Assembly (NCBI GenBank): GCA_024529925.1
Contig: JAFEUB010001490.1
Coordinates: forward strand, 506,001 to 570,000
Origin: Ophthalmolycus amberensis
Lineage: Eukaryota > Chordata > Actinopteri > Perciformes > Zoarcidae
Length of the DNA: 64,000 nt
Direction: 5' to 3'
How positions within the stretch are numbered: the stretch's first letter is position 1; every line of letters begins with the position of its first letter. Positions 1 through 11,200 of the stretch are shown piece by piece. Position numbers and translations under genes: made by a program. A model generated the notes under the pieces. It was not told the DNA's origin and did no database searches. It worked only from the letters and a program-made list of their open reading frames with translations.

Positions 1-1024
1 GCTGACTCAGGTTTGCAGTTAGGACTGGTTCAGGTTTATAGTTAGGGCTGACTCAGGTTTATAGTTAGGGCTGACTCAGGTTTATAGTTAGGGCTGACTC
101 AGGTTTATAGTTAGGGCTGACTCAGGTTTATAGTTAGGGCTGGCTCAGGTTTATAGTTAGGGCTGACTCAGGTTTATAGTTAGGGCTGGCTCAGGTTTAT
201 AGTTAGGGCTGGCTCAGGTTTATAGTTAGGACTGGCTCAGGTTTATAGTTAGGGCTTGCTCAGGTTTATAGTTAGGGCTGACTCAGGTTTGCAGTTAGGA
301 CTGGCTCAGGTTTATAGTTGGGGCTGACTCAGGTTTATAGTTAGGGCTGACTCAGGTTTATAGTTAGGGCTGACTCAGGTTTGCAGTTAGGACTGGCTCA
401 GGTTTGCAGTTAGGACTGGCTCAGGTTTATAGTTAGGGCTGACTCAGGTTTGCAGTTAGGACTGACTCAGGTTTATAGATAGGGCTGGCTCAGGTTTATA
501 GTTAGGGCTGACTCAGGTTTATAGTTAGGGCTGACTCAGGTTTGCAGTTAGGACTGGTTCAGGTTTATAGTTAGGGCTGACTCAGGTTTATAGTTAGGGC
601 TGACTCAGGTTTATAGTTAGGGCTGGCTCAGATTTATAGTTAGGGCTGACTCAGGTTTATAGTTAGGGCTGGCTCAGGTTTATAGTTAGGGCTGGCTCAG
701 GTTTATAGTTAGGACTGGCTCAGGTTTATAGTTAGGTCTTGCTCAGGTTTATAGTTAGGGCTGACTCAGGTTTGCAGTTAGGACTGGCTCAGGTTTATAG
801 TTGGGGCTGACTCAGGTTTATAGTTAGGGCTGACTCAGGTTTATAGTTAGGTCTGACTCAGGTTTGCAGTTAGGACTGGCTCAGGTTTGCAGTTAGGACT
901 GGCTCAGGTTTATAGTTAGGGCTGACTCAGGTTTGCAGTTAGGACTGACTCAGGTTTATAGTTAGTGCTGACTCAGGTTTGCAGTTAGGACTGACTCAGG
1001 TTTATAGGTAGGGCTGGCTCAGGC
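1..1024. repeat. 23-bp minisatellite with 21-unit higher-order repeat
   Basis: About 44 head-to-tail copies of a 23-bp unit of the form CTGACTCAGGTTTATAGTTAGGG (given here as two pieces: CTGACTCAGG and TTTATAGTTAGGG). Unit variants (GACTC/GGCTC, TTTATAG/TTTGCAG, one GCTTGCTC, one GTTGGGGC) recur in the same order 483 bp apart (255/738 and 311/794), so a 21-unit block has been duplicated. Near the start the offset is 529 bp, meaning two extra units in the first block. It begins at or before the window edge and ends at a contiguous piece of a dispersed repeat. No coding potential seen. Confidence 0.97.
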
Positions 1025-1200
1025 TTGCCTTCGTCTAGCCCCTACATAAGCTGCTATAGGCCTAGACTGTTGGGGCACTTCCGAGGATACACTGAGCTCC
1101 TCTCTCCTCTTCTTTCTCTCCTTCTCTATGAATTCATGTCCCATTAATGCACATTACTAACTTTGCTTCGTTTTGCTTAGCTTTGTTAAACCTCGGAGGA
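1025..1200 (-). repeat. Dispersed fish repeat, flank of the minisatellite
   Basis: The reverse complement of this stretch matches 33,870-33,990 in order: CTAGGCCTA, AGGATACA(T/C)TGAGCTC, ATGAATTCATGTCCC and the following GCACAT. The minisatellite joins it exactly where a CCTGAGCCAGCCCTA-like segment would be expected in the family (family structure recalled from other fish genomes, not shown in this window). Confidence 0.75.
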
Positions 1201-2053
1201 AGAGAAAGTAAGAGGAGTCTGAAGGCTGCCGGACAATAAGTTGCTGTCTGACAGGAAACGAAGCAACACAGAGCAATCTGTCATCCAGATACATACAGCA
1301 TGCAGGGAGGTCAGCCAAGCTGCAACACGCTATCAGTATTCATTCTACTTCCCGAGGAGCATCAGGAAACACTTAAAAACAGCGTTGGATTCAAACTAAC
1401 GGGCTCAGATGAATTGTTTTGGTGTTTGTCAACCATAACTTCAGGTTTTAGCAGAATTTAAACTGAAGTTCAATAATCAGACACGGAGAAATTCTCCACA
1501 GCTGAAACAATTTTACGGTGGCCCTGAGAGCTCAAAATACTGCAAATTAACAAAACGCATACAAGAATTGAAGTAGCCTGGTAGTTGTTGCAACGTCTAT
1601 ATGCAGTCAAACAAATCAAACAAAGAAAGTTGAAAGAATAATATCTCAACAATATTTATCGTCAGTTTTGCTTCTAAAGCACTTTCCTTCCACAGTACAT
1701 ATACCAATGTCAATGCTTGTGTCATCATTTACAACAGTTCTGAGGAAAGACACGTACAGTCACATAAGAAGTATGAGCACCAAGTTGTTAACCTTAAGAT
1801 AAGTTTTGCTCTCAGATAAAAATTTGTATCAAACCACGTTAAATAAATTTGTATTGGCTCTCAGTAATCATGATTTACTAAACAAAGAACATTATAAAAG
1901 AAGGTCTAGTTGGTTCAATACAGTTGGCCCTCTGCAGAAGATTGCTGCCATTCTGAAGCTGACACTAAACATAACAGAAATTGCATCAACCAAAAGTGAG
2001 CCTAGATCAGTATAATCACATACAGCAAATGCAAAATAAAGATGGAGCATAAA
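1201..2053. other. Stretch without recognised gene
   Basis: AT-rich sequence with only short, unconvincing reading frames. I recognise no repeat family, RNA gene or coding exon here. Confidence 0.5.
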
Positions 2054-3134
2054 TCAATGAAGAATTAACAACATGAGACAAATACCTTTGTCTTTCCTGA
2101 ATTTGGACCACCAGCTTTCAATGCGTAGGTTGGATGTTGAGGTGCCATACATGTGGCTTTTGGCTCGTGCTAATTTATCTGCATGCTCTGATCTCAAGGA
2201 ACAGTGAAGGGCTGTCATCAGTCCATTTTCTGTGGCGTAATTGGTGCAGAGGCATAATGGAATAACTGCAAACTCAGCTACACACTGCATGCCATTTTGA
2301 GCAACGGTCCCAGGATCATTGTTGGACTTTGCACATTTGAGCCACATCATTTTTAATGAAAACCACTTATTGCAATTCCAAATGGTTTCAAGTTGTCATA
2401 GCCATCAATGTGCCAGACTTCATGGGTCCCACTGAGGGGAAGGCCCTTCGGACTTATCTGGACAGATCCAGTTCTCCCATTAGGCACATCACATCATCTC
2501 TTCGGACTATAAGGCAAGGCAAGTTTATTTGTATCGCACATTTCAACAACAAGGTAATTCAAAGTGCTTCACATAAAACCATTAAAAGCATCAAAACATA
2601 AGGCAAAAGAAAAGGAGATTTATAAACAATTAATAACATTCATTGAAATGTTAAAAACATCATTAAAACACTAAAAAGCAGTGTAAGAAATAAAATACAG
2701 TAGTAAAATGCAGAAATTGATTAATATCCTTGAATCTGGTTCAATTAAAGGCAGCAGCAAGCAGAAAAGTCTTCAATCATGATCTAAAGGAGCTGAGGGT
2801 ACTTCTGTTTCAGAGTCTGACACATTGTTCGGTAACCCAACAGCTGGCCTCATCCCTTCAGTTCCTCACAAATTGCTGCCCGCACAGTAAGAACTGTAGC
2901 GTAGTTAGTCCTCCTTGCCAGGCCTCCATCCTGAAGCACTTTCTTTAAAGTGCTTTGACTCGGTGACGTCTTGTGCTTCGTTGCCAGAAAGTCCATTTTC
3001 ATTTCATAACTGTGGCCCACTGTGAAATACTTAAGAACAAGTTCATCCACGGTTGCAGTTTCAGTACCTGAGGGGTAGGTGTCACAGTTTGGCTCTATGC
3101 CCTCTTTTTGGGTGAAGACTGGAATGTGTTGCAT
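2054..3134 (-). pseudogene. Broken integrase-core (DDE) protein, transposon-derived
   Basis: Minus-strand fragments of a fish multi-copy integrase-core protein family. The N-terminal part (3134-2850) reads VLQDGGLARRTNYATVLTVR followed by AICEEL. After a stop the homology continues as QLLGYRTMCQTLKQKY (about 2,845-2,795). Next comes an interspersed repeat at 2511-2803. Then, at about 2,410-2,350, HIDGYDNLKPFG carries the presumed first catalytic Asp, and from 2350 a frame has NYATENGLMTAL and ends with YGTSTSNLRIESWW holding the presumed Glu. The second catalytic region has Asn-Tyr where the family usually shows an Asp, and there are several stops and frameshifts, so it is dead. Known of the family: rve-type fold, capture-like single-copy genes and transposon relics both occur. 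Which transposon it came from is not clear. Confidence 0.7.
2511..2803 (+). repeat. Dispersed repeat (LINE-tail or SINE-like) inside the integrase relic
   Basis: Starts with AAGGCAAGGCAAGTTTATTT, followed by the TTCAACAACAAGG and CAAAGTGCTTCACAT blocks and, at the far end, GGCAGCAGCAAGCAGAAAAG. I recognise this order from a repeat that is very common in teleosts; its class is uncertain. It interrupts the minus-strand integrase relic, whose homology resumes on both sides. Confidence 0.6.
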
Positions 3135-3149
3135 CTTTTGAAGATCTGT

Positions 3150-3350
3150 TTCTAGAGGATTTTGTGTTTTGGGTCTTGTCCATTCAGGTTTAGTATGTCC
3201 TGCTTATATTTTGTATGTTCACTCTTGCCTCTTGTTCTGTCTGGTTTTACTTCCCTTGTTGAGTGTCTGCCCGCCCTGAGTAGTTTCACCTGTCTAATCA
3301 GCCCTGCAGTCACCAGACCTTCTGCTCACCTGTTCCCACTTCACCATTAG
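3150..3350 (+). repeat. Possible LTR-like fragment
   Basis: T-rich stretch with TTTCACCTGTCTAATCAGCC and pyrimidine-rich words typical of the fish LTR-like family seen whole at 4722-5233. No ends can be defined. The reading frame across it is a by-product of its composition. Confidence 0.25.
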
Positions 3351-4394
3351 AAAGTAACTACATATTAGTTATCCTCCAGATGGAAATGAGTTGATATAAG
3401 GATCTCGAGTTATTGTTACTGGTATTCTCAGGATCTTATGTATTCTTCCAGACCTTGTGATCTATCATTCAACGACCCAGCGGACTACATACTTTATCAT
3501 AGTGACCAGGCAGAAAATGTGAAGAAACCTTAGGTTTAACCTCTCAGTAAAGAGAGATGTTATGTGCCTTGCGCAGTGTCCAAGGAGAGGACAGGACAAG
3601 ATGCTGTCTTTGCACCATTTCAACATAATGTGTCACTCATCCTCTCTCTCTTAACAGTTTCCAGTGCATAACAAATTGTCTTCCCCTCTGTCCATCTGTC
3701 ATTTGTCTGTAGAGGCATGAATTAAACTTACAGAGAGACAAAAGTTGACTTTAAAGTTGTGCTTTATTCAAGAGAAATTGCCACCACAGTTACCTAATTG
3801 GGAACCGATAAACCCAATCATCAAAGCGATTTATTTTCATGTGTCAGCTAACATAGCGTTAGCCTAATCATCTTAACCAACAAGATAATAAATTAAAAGA
3901 TGATGTATGTTAAGATTGCTTTGGCTCAGTTTTCATGTTACAATGTGCAGAACTTTCTACATTTTCACCATAAAACACAGAAAACTACTGTCAGATGCTT
4001 CCTGATTGAATGTTTTTTCTATATTCTAAAATGCAACAATCATTAAATTAATTCATCATCTAATTAAAAAAAAGATATTTCTATTCTTTGTGGGGTTTTT
4101 CAGCCAAACTCAGTAGTGCAGCATTTTGAAATTCTGTTGTGAGAGTTGAGCCAGGCTTCCTGAAAGGCATTCTGGGAAATGCATAGAAAGTGTATCGTAT
4201 GTCATTAACCATCAGCTGTGCTTCATGCATACTTGTTTCTGATGAAAGTCAAGGAAAGTTTCTAACATGACCTATCTTGAGTTTTCATTCAGCACATGGG
4301 GTGCTTTTCAGTATGTTAAACTATGGTTCTTCGCGTCCTCTCCCTAGCTTGACCCGGAAATTGTCCCCCCTCTGCAATCATGGAGGATAGTCCA
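3351..4394. other. Stretch without recognised gene
   Basis: Only short frames. Nothing recognised apart from general AT-richness. Confidence 0.45.
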
Positions 4395-5525
4395 ATCCCT
4401 TAAATGCATCTTGAGGAGACAAGGAGCAAGGAGAGAGGAGCCTTCTGAAAGGGGCTGAGAGCGAGGAAACACCAGTGTATCTATCCTCTGCGGGAGACTT
4501 TACGGCACTCGATACATAAGAGACGTGGCACAGACAGCTGGAATAATCTCAAACCATGTGAGGACTCTACAAATGTAACTGTTCCTTTGTATTCAGAAAT
4601 TGTAGTTCATGATCAAATGCGTGATCAAACTGTCTGCACTCATCAGCCTACGTCAATTGCCTACAATACATCATTTCATCAGTAACATAGCCTCCAGGGA
4701 CTGGTACTGGTGTAGTGAAACTGTCATAATCTTGGTTTTGGTTTAGTTTGTTTCCTGTTTTATTTGGGAGTTCCCTGCCTCTTGTGTCCTGTGTTTGTTT
4801 GACTTCCTATCTTTGTGGTTTTCTCTCCTTTTTCCTGTGGATCACCTGTGTTGTATTAGTCTCGTGAGCCTGGCTCTCTTCCCTTGTGTTTCTTCCACCA
4901 ATCAGCTTTCAGCCTGCCCTCGTGTCTGCCCACCTGTGTCTTGTTGTCTGATTATTTTATTTTGTATTCATAGTCCTGTCTTTTGTCTTTTGTCTGTTGG
5001 TTCGTCTGTAGGTTTCTTGTATGTTTAACTCGTGCAGTGGTCTGAGTCACCTAATTCTGTTTCGTCTGTCATTTTGCCTGCTTCTGGTTCTTGGATTTTC
5101 AATACTCACTTTTGGACTCACCTGCCTTGTAAGTTTTGTTTTGGACGCTTTCTTAATTAAAATCGGTTTATAATCCCTCTGTTTCACATGTCTGTCTGAT
5201 TTGGGTCCATCCAATGTTGAAACATCCATGACGCCTTTCTTTGTTACTTCGGGAGTGTGGCGGGTGGATGGTGTCTATATGTGACATACAGTATATAGCC
5301 TGTGTTGAATAAAATGATTTACATCTGAGCATATTTTACTCATTATGCTACGTTGTGAATTGAATCAAAAGTAAATATGAAAGTTGTTGTGAACACAGTT
5401 CTTCTCATCTGACAGATCATAAAACACAGCTTATAACACAACAATGGACAGCTGATGCAGCTGCGCCACACGTCATATTTAGTTGACATCTCTTTAAAAT
5501 GACGGCTGCATGTTGCCTCAACTCC
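4395..5525. repeat. Local duplication, copy 1 (interrupted)
   Basis: Diverged copy of 6540-7135. Matching landmarks in order are GGCTGGAATAATCT with AAACCATGT and AGGACTCTACAAATG (4541 / 6667), a GACGTCAA-like block, ATACA(G)TATATA (5287 / 6995), and ACAGCTGATGCAGCTG with CACACGTCATATTTA (5449 / 7077). The LTR-like insertion 4722-5233 is present only here. Confidence 0.7.
4722..5233 (+). mobile_element. Solo-LTR-like insertion (probably Ty3/Gypsy type)
   Basis: About 510 bp starting TGTCATAATCTTGG and ending CCATGACG. Fish LTRs of this kind usually run TGTCAT...ATGACA, so the last base looks mutated. It contains the T-rich and CCTGTGTC-rich body of that family. It is missing from the paralogous stretch near 6,900, which supports an insertion. 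I see no clear target duplication. Confidence 0.45.
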
Positions 5526-6539
5526 TCACTCCTCCTGGCTGAAAGACAGCTGTTTCTTTGACCCATCCACCTCCCCTCCCATCCTGTGTGGGATATTGGG
5601 ATCTTTATATTTCCTCATTATGTGGATAACACATAAAATAATTTCATGGCATACTGTATTTACCAAAGGAAGTACACACCAGATCCACTCCATACATTCT
5701 TACCTTTCTCAATAAAAACACATAATATTCAGGGGCGAATATTTCACATTTAGATATTATTAGTCGAACCCCTGGAAGGGTCAATTATATGAAAATAAGA
5801 ACGGTAATTTGATAAAATAAGAAAATCAGAAAAACACACAATGGTATATAAAAACTATAAATATGCAATATGATAGGATATTGAGAAAATTGTAAAATAA
5901 ACCATCCTGTATGCTCTAAAAGAGCAAATCAGGGATCAATAATTGTAACAGCAATTAATGAAAGGATCATCTACTTCATACAGATGATTTCATACATCTG
6001 GGTGCCCCAGAAACTATGTCACGATGCGTCCCCCTTTAAAAGAGCTCCTTACTGATTCATCATCATTGTCATGTGTGAGAGAATAAAAGACAGAGAAAAG
6101 AAGTGAGACTGACAATTTGAAAGCCATGAGGATGAGAATCGATGCAGCAGAATCATCTTTTTTATTCAACTTTTTCTTCTTCCTCAAAACCTGGCGCCAA
6201 CATTACAATGCAACTCCACCATCATAGGTTGGTTGGAGATTGCTGGGTTATGCTAGTAGCAGCTACACGGGCAGTCAGACCAAACACAGCCCCGTGACGA
6301 ACCAATGCTGCGTTAGTCCACAGGTATGCTCTGAAGAAGCCGCACTATCAGCTGGTGTAAAAAGGTTTTCGCTACATATCCGTCATTATGTCATCGTTAC
6401 TGTTTTCTACCTTAAGTTTATCAAGACGTGTTGACCATGGGCCTTTTTCTTTTCTCTATTTTGTGCCTCCTCGTCTCCTAGATCCTCCAGCTTGTGACCT
6501 GGAAATCGATCTCAGCAGTACATTTTGTACCAATTCGTG
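5526..6539. other. Stretch without recognised gene
   Basis: AT-rich DNA between the two local duplicates. No coding region or repeat family recognised. Confidence 0.4.
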
Positions 6540-7135
6540 AAATGGATCTCGAAGAAGAGGGATCGAGGAGGCTTGCCGTAGGAGCTGTGAGGATACAAGG
6601 GTGTATCCTTTGTGGATAGGATACAGACTTTTTGGCACCCTTGACATAAAAAAGAAGCAGACACACGGCTGGAATAATCTAAAACCATGTCAGGACTCTA
6701 CAAATGTTCCTTTGTTTCCATAAATTGTAATAATTTAAGGTGATCACACTTTCTGCACTTCACCGTTTATATAGCGCCTTGTCCAACCATATTCCTTTAC
6801 CATATGTCACCTAAATATTACATTGTCCTCGTCGTTGAATGTAGGCTACATCCTATCCCAACTGCTATAAAAGGGATCATAAAAAGTACAAACAGCTGCT
6901 GACGTCAAATGACTATATCAGTAACAACATTCTCTTGCATTCAGCACTAATTTGCTGTATTTCATGTTGTCATATAGACAGGACTGTGTTTGTGTATACA
7001 ATATATATCACACAATCATATATACAGTTAAAGCTGTCGCTCCTTATGAAATACAGCTGTAAAACGAAACAATAGACAGCTGATGCAGCTGTGCCACACG
7101 TCATATTTATTTGTCGCTCTAAAAGACAGCACTAA
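6540..7135. repeat. Local duplication, copy 2
   Basis: Counterpart of 4395-5525 without the LTR-like insertion. Similarity is clear in blocks but gapped, so the duplication is old. Confidence 0.7.
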
Positions 7136-7519
7136 AATATATATGTAAAGTTTACTCTAAAATGTTCATGGATCCCTGCAACATAAGAAACAGTGATGTA
7201 GACAATGAAGCAATATGGATCTTTATCTTTGATAATTTATCATGAACTGCTGCACCTATAAAAATGTTAGATATGAAGGCTATGAATTCAAGCTCAGTTT
7301 TCATTCACGGATGCGCCTTAAAAGTTAGATTTTCTACGATCATTATTATTTGTATAGCACCTGCAGAAGATCGTGCAGACGTGGCAGAGGAACAATTTCT
7401 ACTTTGGTTTTGGTTTTACTTGAAACAGTCATCGTTAAAGTCCGACATCATCTGTGAAGTACAAAAATTCACAACTATACAGCAATACTGATGTCACTTA
7501 CAGAGCCAGCCAATTAACA

Positions 7520-7553
7520 CACACATGCACACACACACACACGCACACACACA
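7520..7553. repeat. (CA)n microsatellite
   Basis: Interrupted CA repeat with one CG step. The stretch on either side, 7136-8109, shows no gene. Confidence 0.9.
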
Positions 7554-8109
7554 CCCGATTTAAGGCAGCAGATTGTTATCAGCCCTTGACACAACAACAC
7601 CCTACTTCCTCTTCCTGTTTTCTCAGAGCCATTTGTGCTCGCAGCTCGCCTGTCAATTGAAACTGAAAATGACACGCTCTGTGATTAATTGATCGCTGCT
7701 TGATTAATGATGCTGCTTTGTGCTACAAGAGTACTTAATAATATCTTATCGTAGCAGTCGTCTTCCTAAATGGAGCTTACATTTCTGAGCTGATAGAGCA
7801 ACGTTTACTGAGAGAACTGTTGGAATAACAGAAGGATGACATCATAATGACATCATGTTACTGGACTCAGTCAGTCCGTCTACAGTGATTGGCTGAGAGG
7901 TGACCCAGTCTGTGTCCTACGTAGAAAACCTGGAAATATTCACTTTTTGAGAAGCACGAAATGTTTAATTTCTTGGTATTTTTATTTTTGTATTATTTCA
8001 GATTGATTTATTGGTTTTCAAAAGTGTTGATTGTATTGATTTCTGTTGATTGGATTATTGATTAATGGACTAATGGTTTCAGCTCTACTCATCACTATTT
8101 CTGGAGGAT

Positions 8110-8475
8110 CCCGCTCTTAAGGGGGAACTCCACCAATTGACCACAACAGTGTTTGTCTGCAGGTGTTGGGAGTTTATTGTCCAGAGGGAGCTGTCTGAAG
8201 TCTGATGAATGTCCTCAAGTGTTGGGTCTGAAGGCTACAGCTTTGAAAAGCAAAAGAGAAGTTAGAAAGAAGTGATACCTCTGTAGCCCTCTGGTAATCT
8301 CTACTGCAGGCTAGCAGCTCCAGGCTAGCTGCTACTAGCAACCCAAACCTGAATCTGCCACACAACGAGGTGCATCATGGGAACTGTAGGCACCAGGTTT
8401 TTACAAGGAAGAAGAATGTGTGTAATAAAAAAGACCATATCTCTGATTATGCTGCATCGATTTTAATCCTTTATT
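8110..8475 (+). repeat. Dispersed repeat family, copy 1
   Basis: Shares GTAGGCACCAGGTTTT, the AAGAATG block, AAAAAAGAC(C/G)ATATCTCTG and TGCTGCATCG with 20,965-21,195. The reading frame 8174-8365 lies inside it and is not evidence of a gene. Confidence 0.65.
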
Positions 8476-9084
8476 CATGTAACCAAACTTTTCACTTTTG
8501 CACAAAACAACCCTAAGTTGTTGAATTGTACAGAACATGCACGCAATAACATGCTAAATTGCATTGTGAAAGTACAAAAAATACAAGAGGTCCTATTTAA
8601 AGCAGTCGTTTTTCAGACAGTCTCTTCACTCCATCTCAGCCATACCTCAGTTTGATGCTCTCTATCTCTCTTATCTAATTCCATCCACACAAACTTCCTT
8701 TGGATTCTCTCCCAGACACCTTTGCCATATTTCCCAATTCATCGTCTGCATGTGTCAGCTTCTGGTTGATGACTGTCGGTGGAGTGCAGGTGAGAGGTCA
8801 TCTGTGGAGTAGAAGGAGGAGCAGCTTCCTCTGGCAGCCGTTCTGCTGAACTCACATTCCTGGAAATGTAAAGTTCATGGCTAAACTTAAAAAATAAAAA
8901 AACAAGTCAAGCAGAAGCTCCGTCAGTGTGCAAGTGTGTAACACTGATACATGATAACCACATTATTGAACATCAATGTTTACTTGGGAAATGATCAATT
9001 CTCTTTACATGACTCTGACACCAGACACGGGGGGACACAGTGTGTGTGTGAGTGAGTAAATGAAAGACAGAGAGTAAGACAGAC
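8476..9084. other. Stretch without recognised gene
   Basis: AT-rich sequence ending in a GTGTGTGTGAGTGAGT-type simple stretch at 9,040-9,085 that abuts the retroelement relic. Confidence 0.4.
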
Positions 9085-9975
9085 CTCGGCATGTCCATTA
9101 GCAAAGATTTTCTCCATGAATGCCACATACTGTTCCTGCATGTGAGGTTTCCTTTTCAAGGTTCATTGTAGAGATCAAACCGGTTTACTACCTGCACCCT
9201 GTTGTTTGGTAGAAGCTGGCGTGGTTCTTTAAATGGCAGTGGGGCGACCCAACTGTTAGTGTCGTCCCTGTAGACATTCGTGTCCATTATCTTTAAGAAG
9301 ATAAGGTCTTCTATTGATGGAGCCAGTTTGTTGTCCTGCTCAGTTCGATTGAACACTGTCTCACCCAGCATCCTCTTTGTTATCTTGTCGGGCCTGTTAA
9401 TGTTCTGCTGTGTCTCCTTGACATGCATGAAGTTTGTGCAGGGTTGAAGAATTGAATTGCCCAGCACGTTGGTTTTGAACGTGTTGACTGTTGGCTTATG
9501 TGCATTACCCAGGCACACCTCTCCTATCACTACCCAACCAAGGTCCAGGCGTTGAGCAAAGGGGGCGTTGTCCGTTGACTTGTTGCCTGACCTTGTGTGC
9601 TCTCTTCCGAGTAGAAGGAGTATTTGTGCTTCTGGATCCAGTTGTGGTATGTGCTTGGCAATGTGCTTGGCAATGTGATGGAGATGAGGCTGATGTAGTA
9701 CGGCGTTTGGTGTTGGAATCTCAGACCGATTGTTCGGTATTTCATGGCACTCAATGAGTGGTGGGAGAGAGATGACAACTTTTCCACCCAGCGACTCGAT
9801 CTGGAATCCTTCTGCCTTCTTGCCAGATGTTTCTACAATGCCAGAGCAAGTTCTGAGGTAGTACGAGAATGGTTTGCTCTTCACACTGAACATTTCGAAA
9901 AACTCTGGTCTAGCTAGTGAGCAATTGCTCTGGTCATCTAGAATTCGACGACCGCCTTCCTGAGACTCTGACTGA
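9085..9975 (-). pseudogene. BEL/Pao LTR-retrotransposon polyprotein fragment (protease to RT linker)
   Basis: Minus-strand reading frame open from about 9,975 to 9,156, longer than the first Met (9,893) suggests. Upstream of that Met the frame reads ILDDQSNCSLARPEFFEM, the start of the aspartic-protease-like (peptidase A17) domain of Pao elements, with the DD motif intact. Further on, PPLIECHEIPNNRSEIPTP, LGWVVIGEVCLG, KLAPSIEDLIFLKIMD and NSWVAPLPFKEPRQLLPNNR are hallmark segments running up to the reverse transcriptase. The frame breaks at 9,156. A shifted frame continues with AFMEKIFANGHAEV to about 9,085, where simple sequence begins. RT proper, RNase H and integrase are missing. Single damaged fragment; no LTRs found nearby. 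A tandem repeat of AAGCACATTGCC/IAKH units (9,650-9,680) is a small duplication. Confidence 0.88.
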
Positions 9976-10317
9976 TACTATGATTTGGGAGAGTTTTTAG
10001 GCTCTCAGCTGCATTATTTCAAAAACATAATATCAACAAATGCTTTTTTTCAGGCGAACCTGAATATTTTCAATTTGAGCTGTGTAATATCTTCATGTAC
10101 TATATTAACCAGCAACATATACACAATATTTACCCATCTGAACAATCTCACAAGTGTTATCTGAATTATAGCATCAAAAATTATTAAAATAGACCTTGTA
10201 GTTACAGAATTGAAGTCTCTTTAGTATGGCTATGCAATTTTCGAGCAGAGGCCTAAAAATAGGGCTAGTGTTTATTGAACGTGTTTAATCAGAGTTTTAA
10301 CACACTGCATGAGAACA
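9976..10317. other. Stretch without recognised gene
   Basis: AT-rich sequence upstream of the BEL/Pao relic. No LTR ends recognised. Confidence 0.4.
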
Positions 10318-10500
10318 CTACAGAGACAGTGTGGGAGTGAATGGAAGAAAGACAAGAGAGTGACACTGTGTGGGAGTGAATGAAACAAAGAGAGTGAGAC
10401 AGAGTGTGAGTGACTGAAAGACAGAGTGAGACAGAGTGATTGAATGGAAGACAGGCAAAGAGTGAGACAGTGTGTGAGTGAATGGAAGAAATAGAAGAGA
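10318..10500. repeat. Degenerate short tandem repeat
   Basis: Irregular copies of GAGTGAATGGAAGAAA and GAGTGAGACAGTGTG-type words. Similar words occur at 9,035-9,085. The reading frame across it is compositional. Confidence 0.7.
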
Positions 10501-10659
10501 GCTACCTTTAATTGCTGTCTTCAATGTATAAGGAAGGTGAAGTAGTATAATAGTGAACAATACCAATAGTATATAAAAGCTTGCTGTAATCTGTAGGAAG
10601 AAGGGGGAATTATGGGAACAGTTGTACGAGTGGTAAGGGGTTTGATTTGTATGACTGTC

Positions 10660-11200
10660 ACCCTGTTAAGATACTGCTTTCTGTATGCTTTCATTTTAAA
10701 AAGCTAATTATGTTCTTAGTTTCCTGTTAACATACAGTTAGATTTGGGGGCTGTTATTTTGAGAGACAAGCCTTATTATGAGCTTACTGTTTACACACAG
10801 TTTCCACTGTGGGGCTTTTATTTTGAAAGGGTGGGGAGAGAGGGGGAGAAAGACCAATTCAGAATGTCTGCTGGCCACAACAAAGTTGTACCATAAGAAA
10901 AGTGTATGTTAAGCTTCCACTTTAGCCTCCTGTTAACATACAATTTAACAATGGGGCTCTTATTATGACGGATTGGAGATTGGATGGGAAGAGAAGGTGG
11001 AGGGACAGAACCGCAGCGTCTGATGTACGTATGAAATCCATAAGAAATAGGTATATCTGATTGATATCCATAGTGTTATTATTCAATGATAGGCCTCATA
11101 GCGAGCCTTCTGTTAACATAGTTACTCCATAAGGCTTTTATTTTTGAAGGGTTGTGGGTTTAACTCCAACCTAAAAATGTGGAAAGGGCATTTTTTTCAA
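10660..11200. repeat. Degenerate tandem repeat, unit about 180-205 bp
   Basis: The words CTGTTAACATA followed by GGGGCT(T/G)TTATT and a GG-rich stretch recur at about 10,725, 10,930 and 11,110, with a weaker copy at 10,662. Spacing is about 205 and 180 bp. Confidence 0.5.

Noticed and set aside
1..1024. Interstitial telomere
   Set aside because: TTAGGG appears in most units, but only once per 23 bases; there are no TTAGGG runs.
4795..5028. 77-codon signal-peptide-like protein
   Set aside because: Lies wholly in the LTR-like insertion; the hydrophobic residues come from T-rich sequence.
10318..10566. 82-codon minus-strand protein
   Set aside because: It translates a short tandem repeat (SLTHSLPVFHS-type words).
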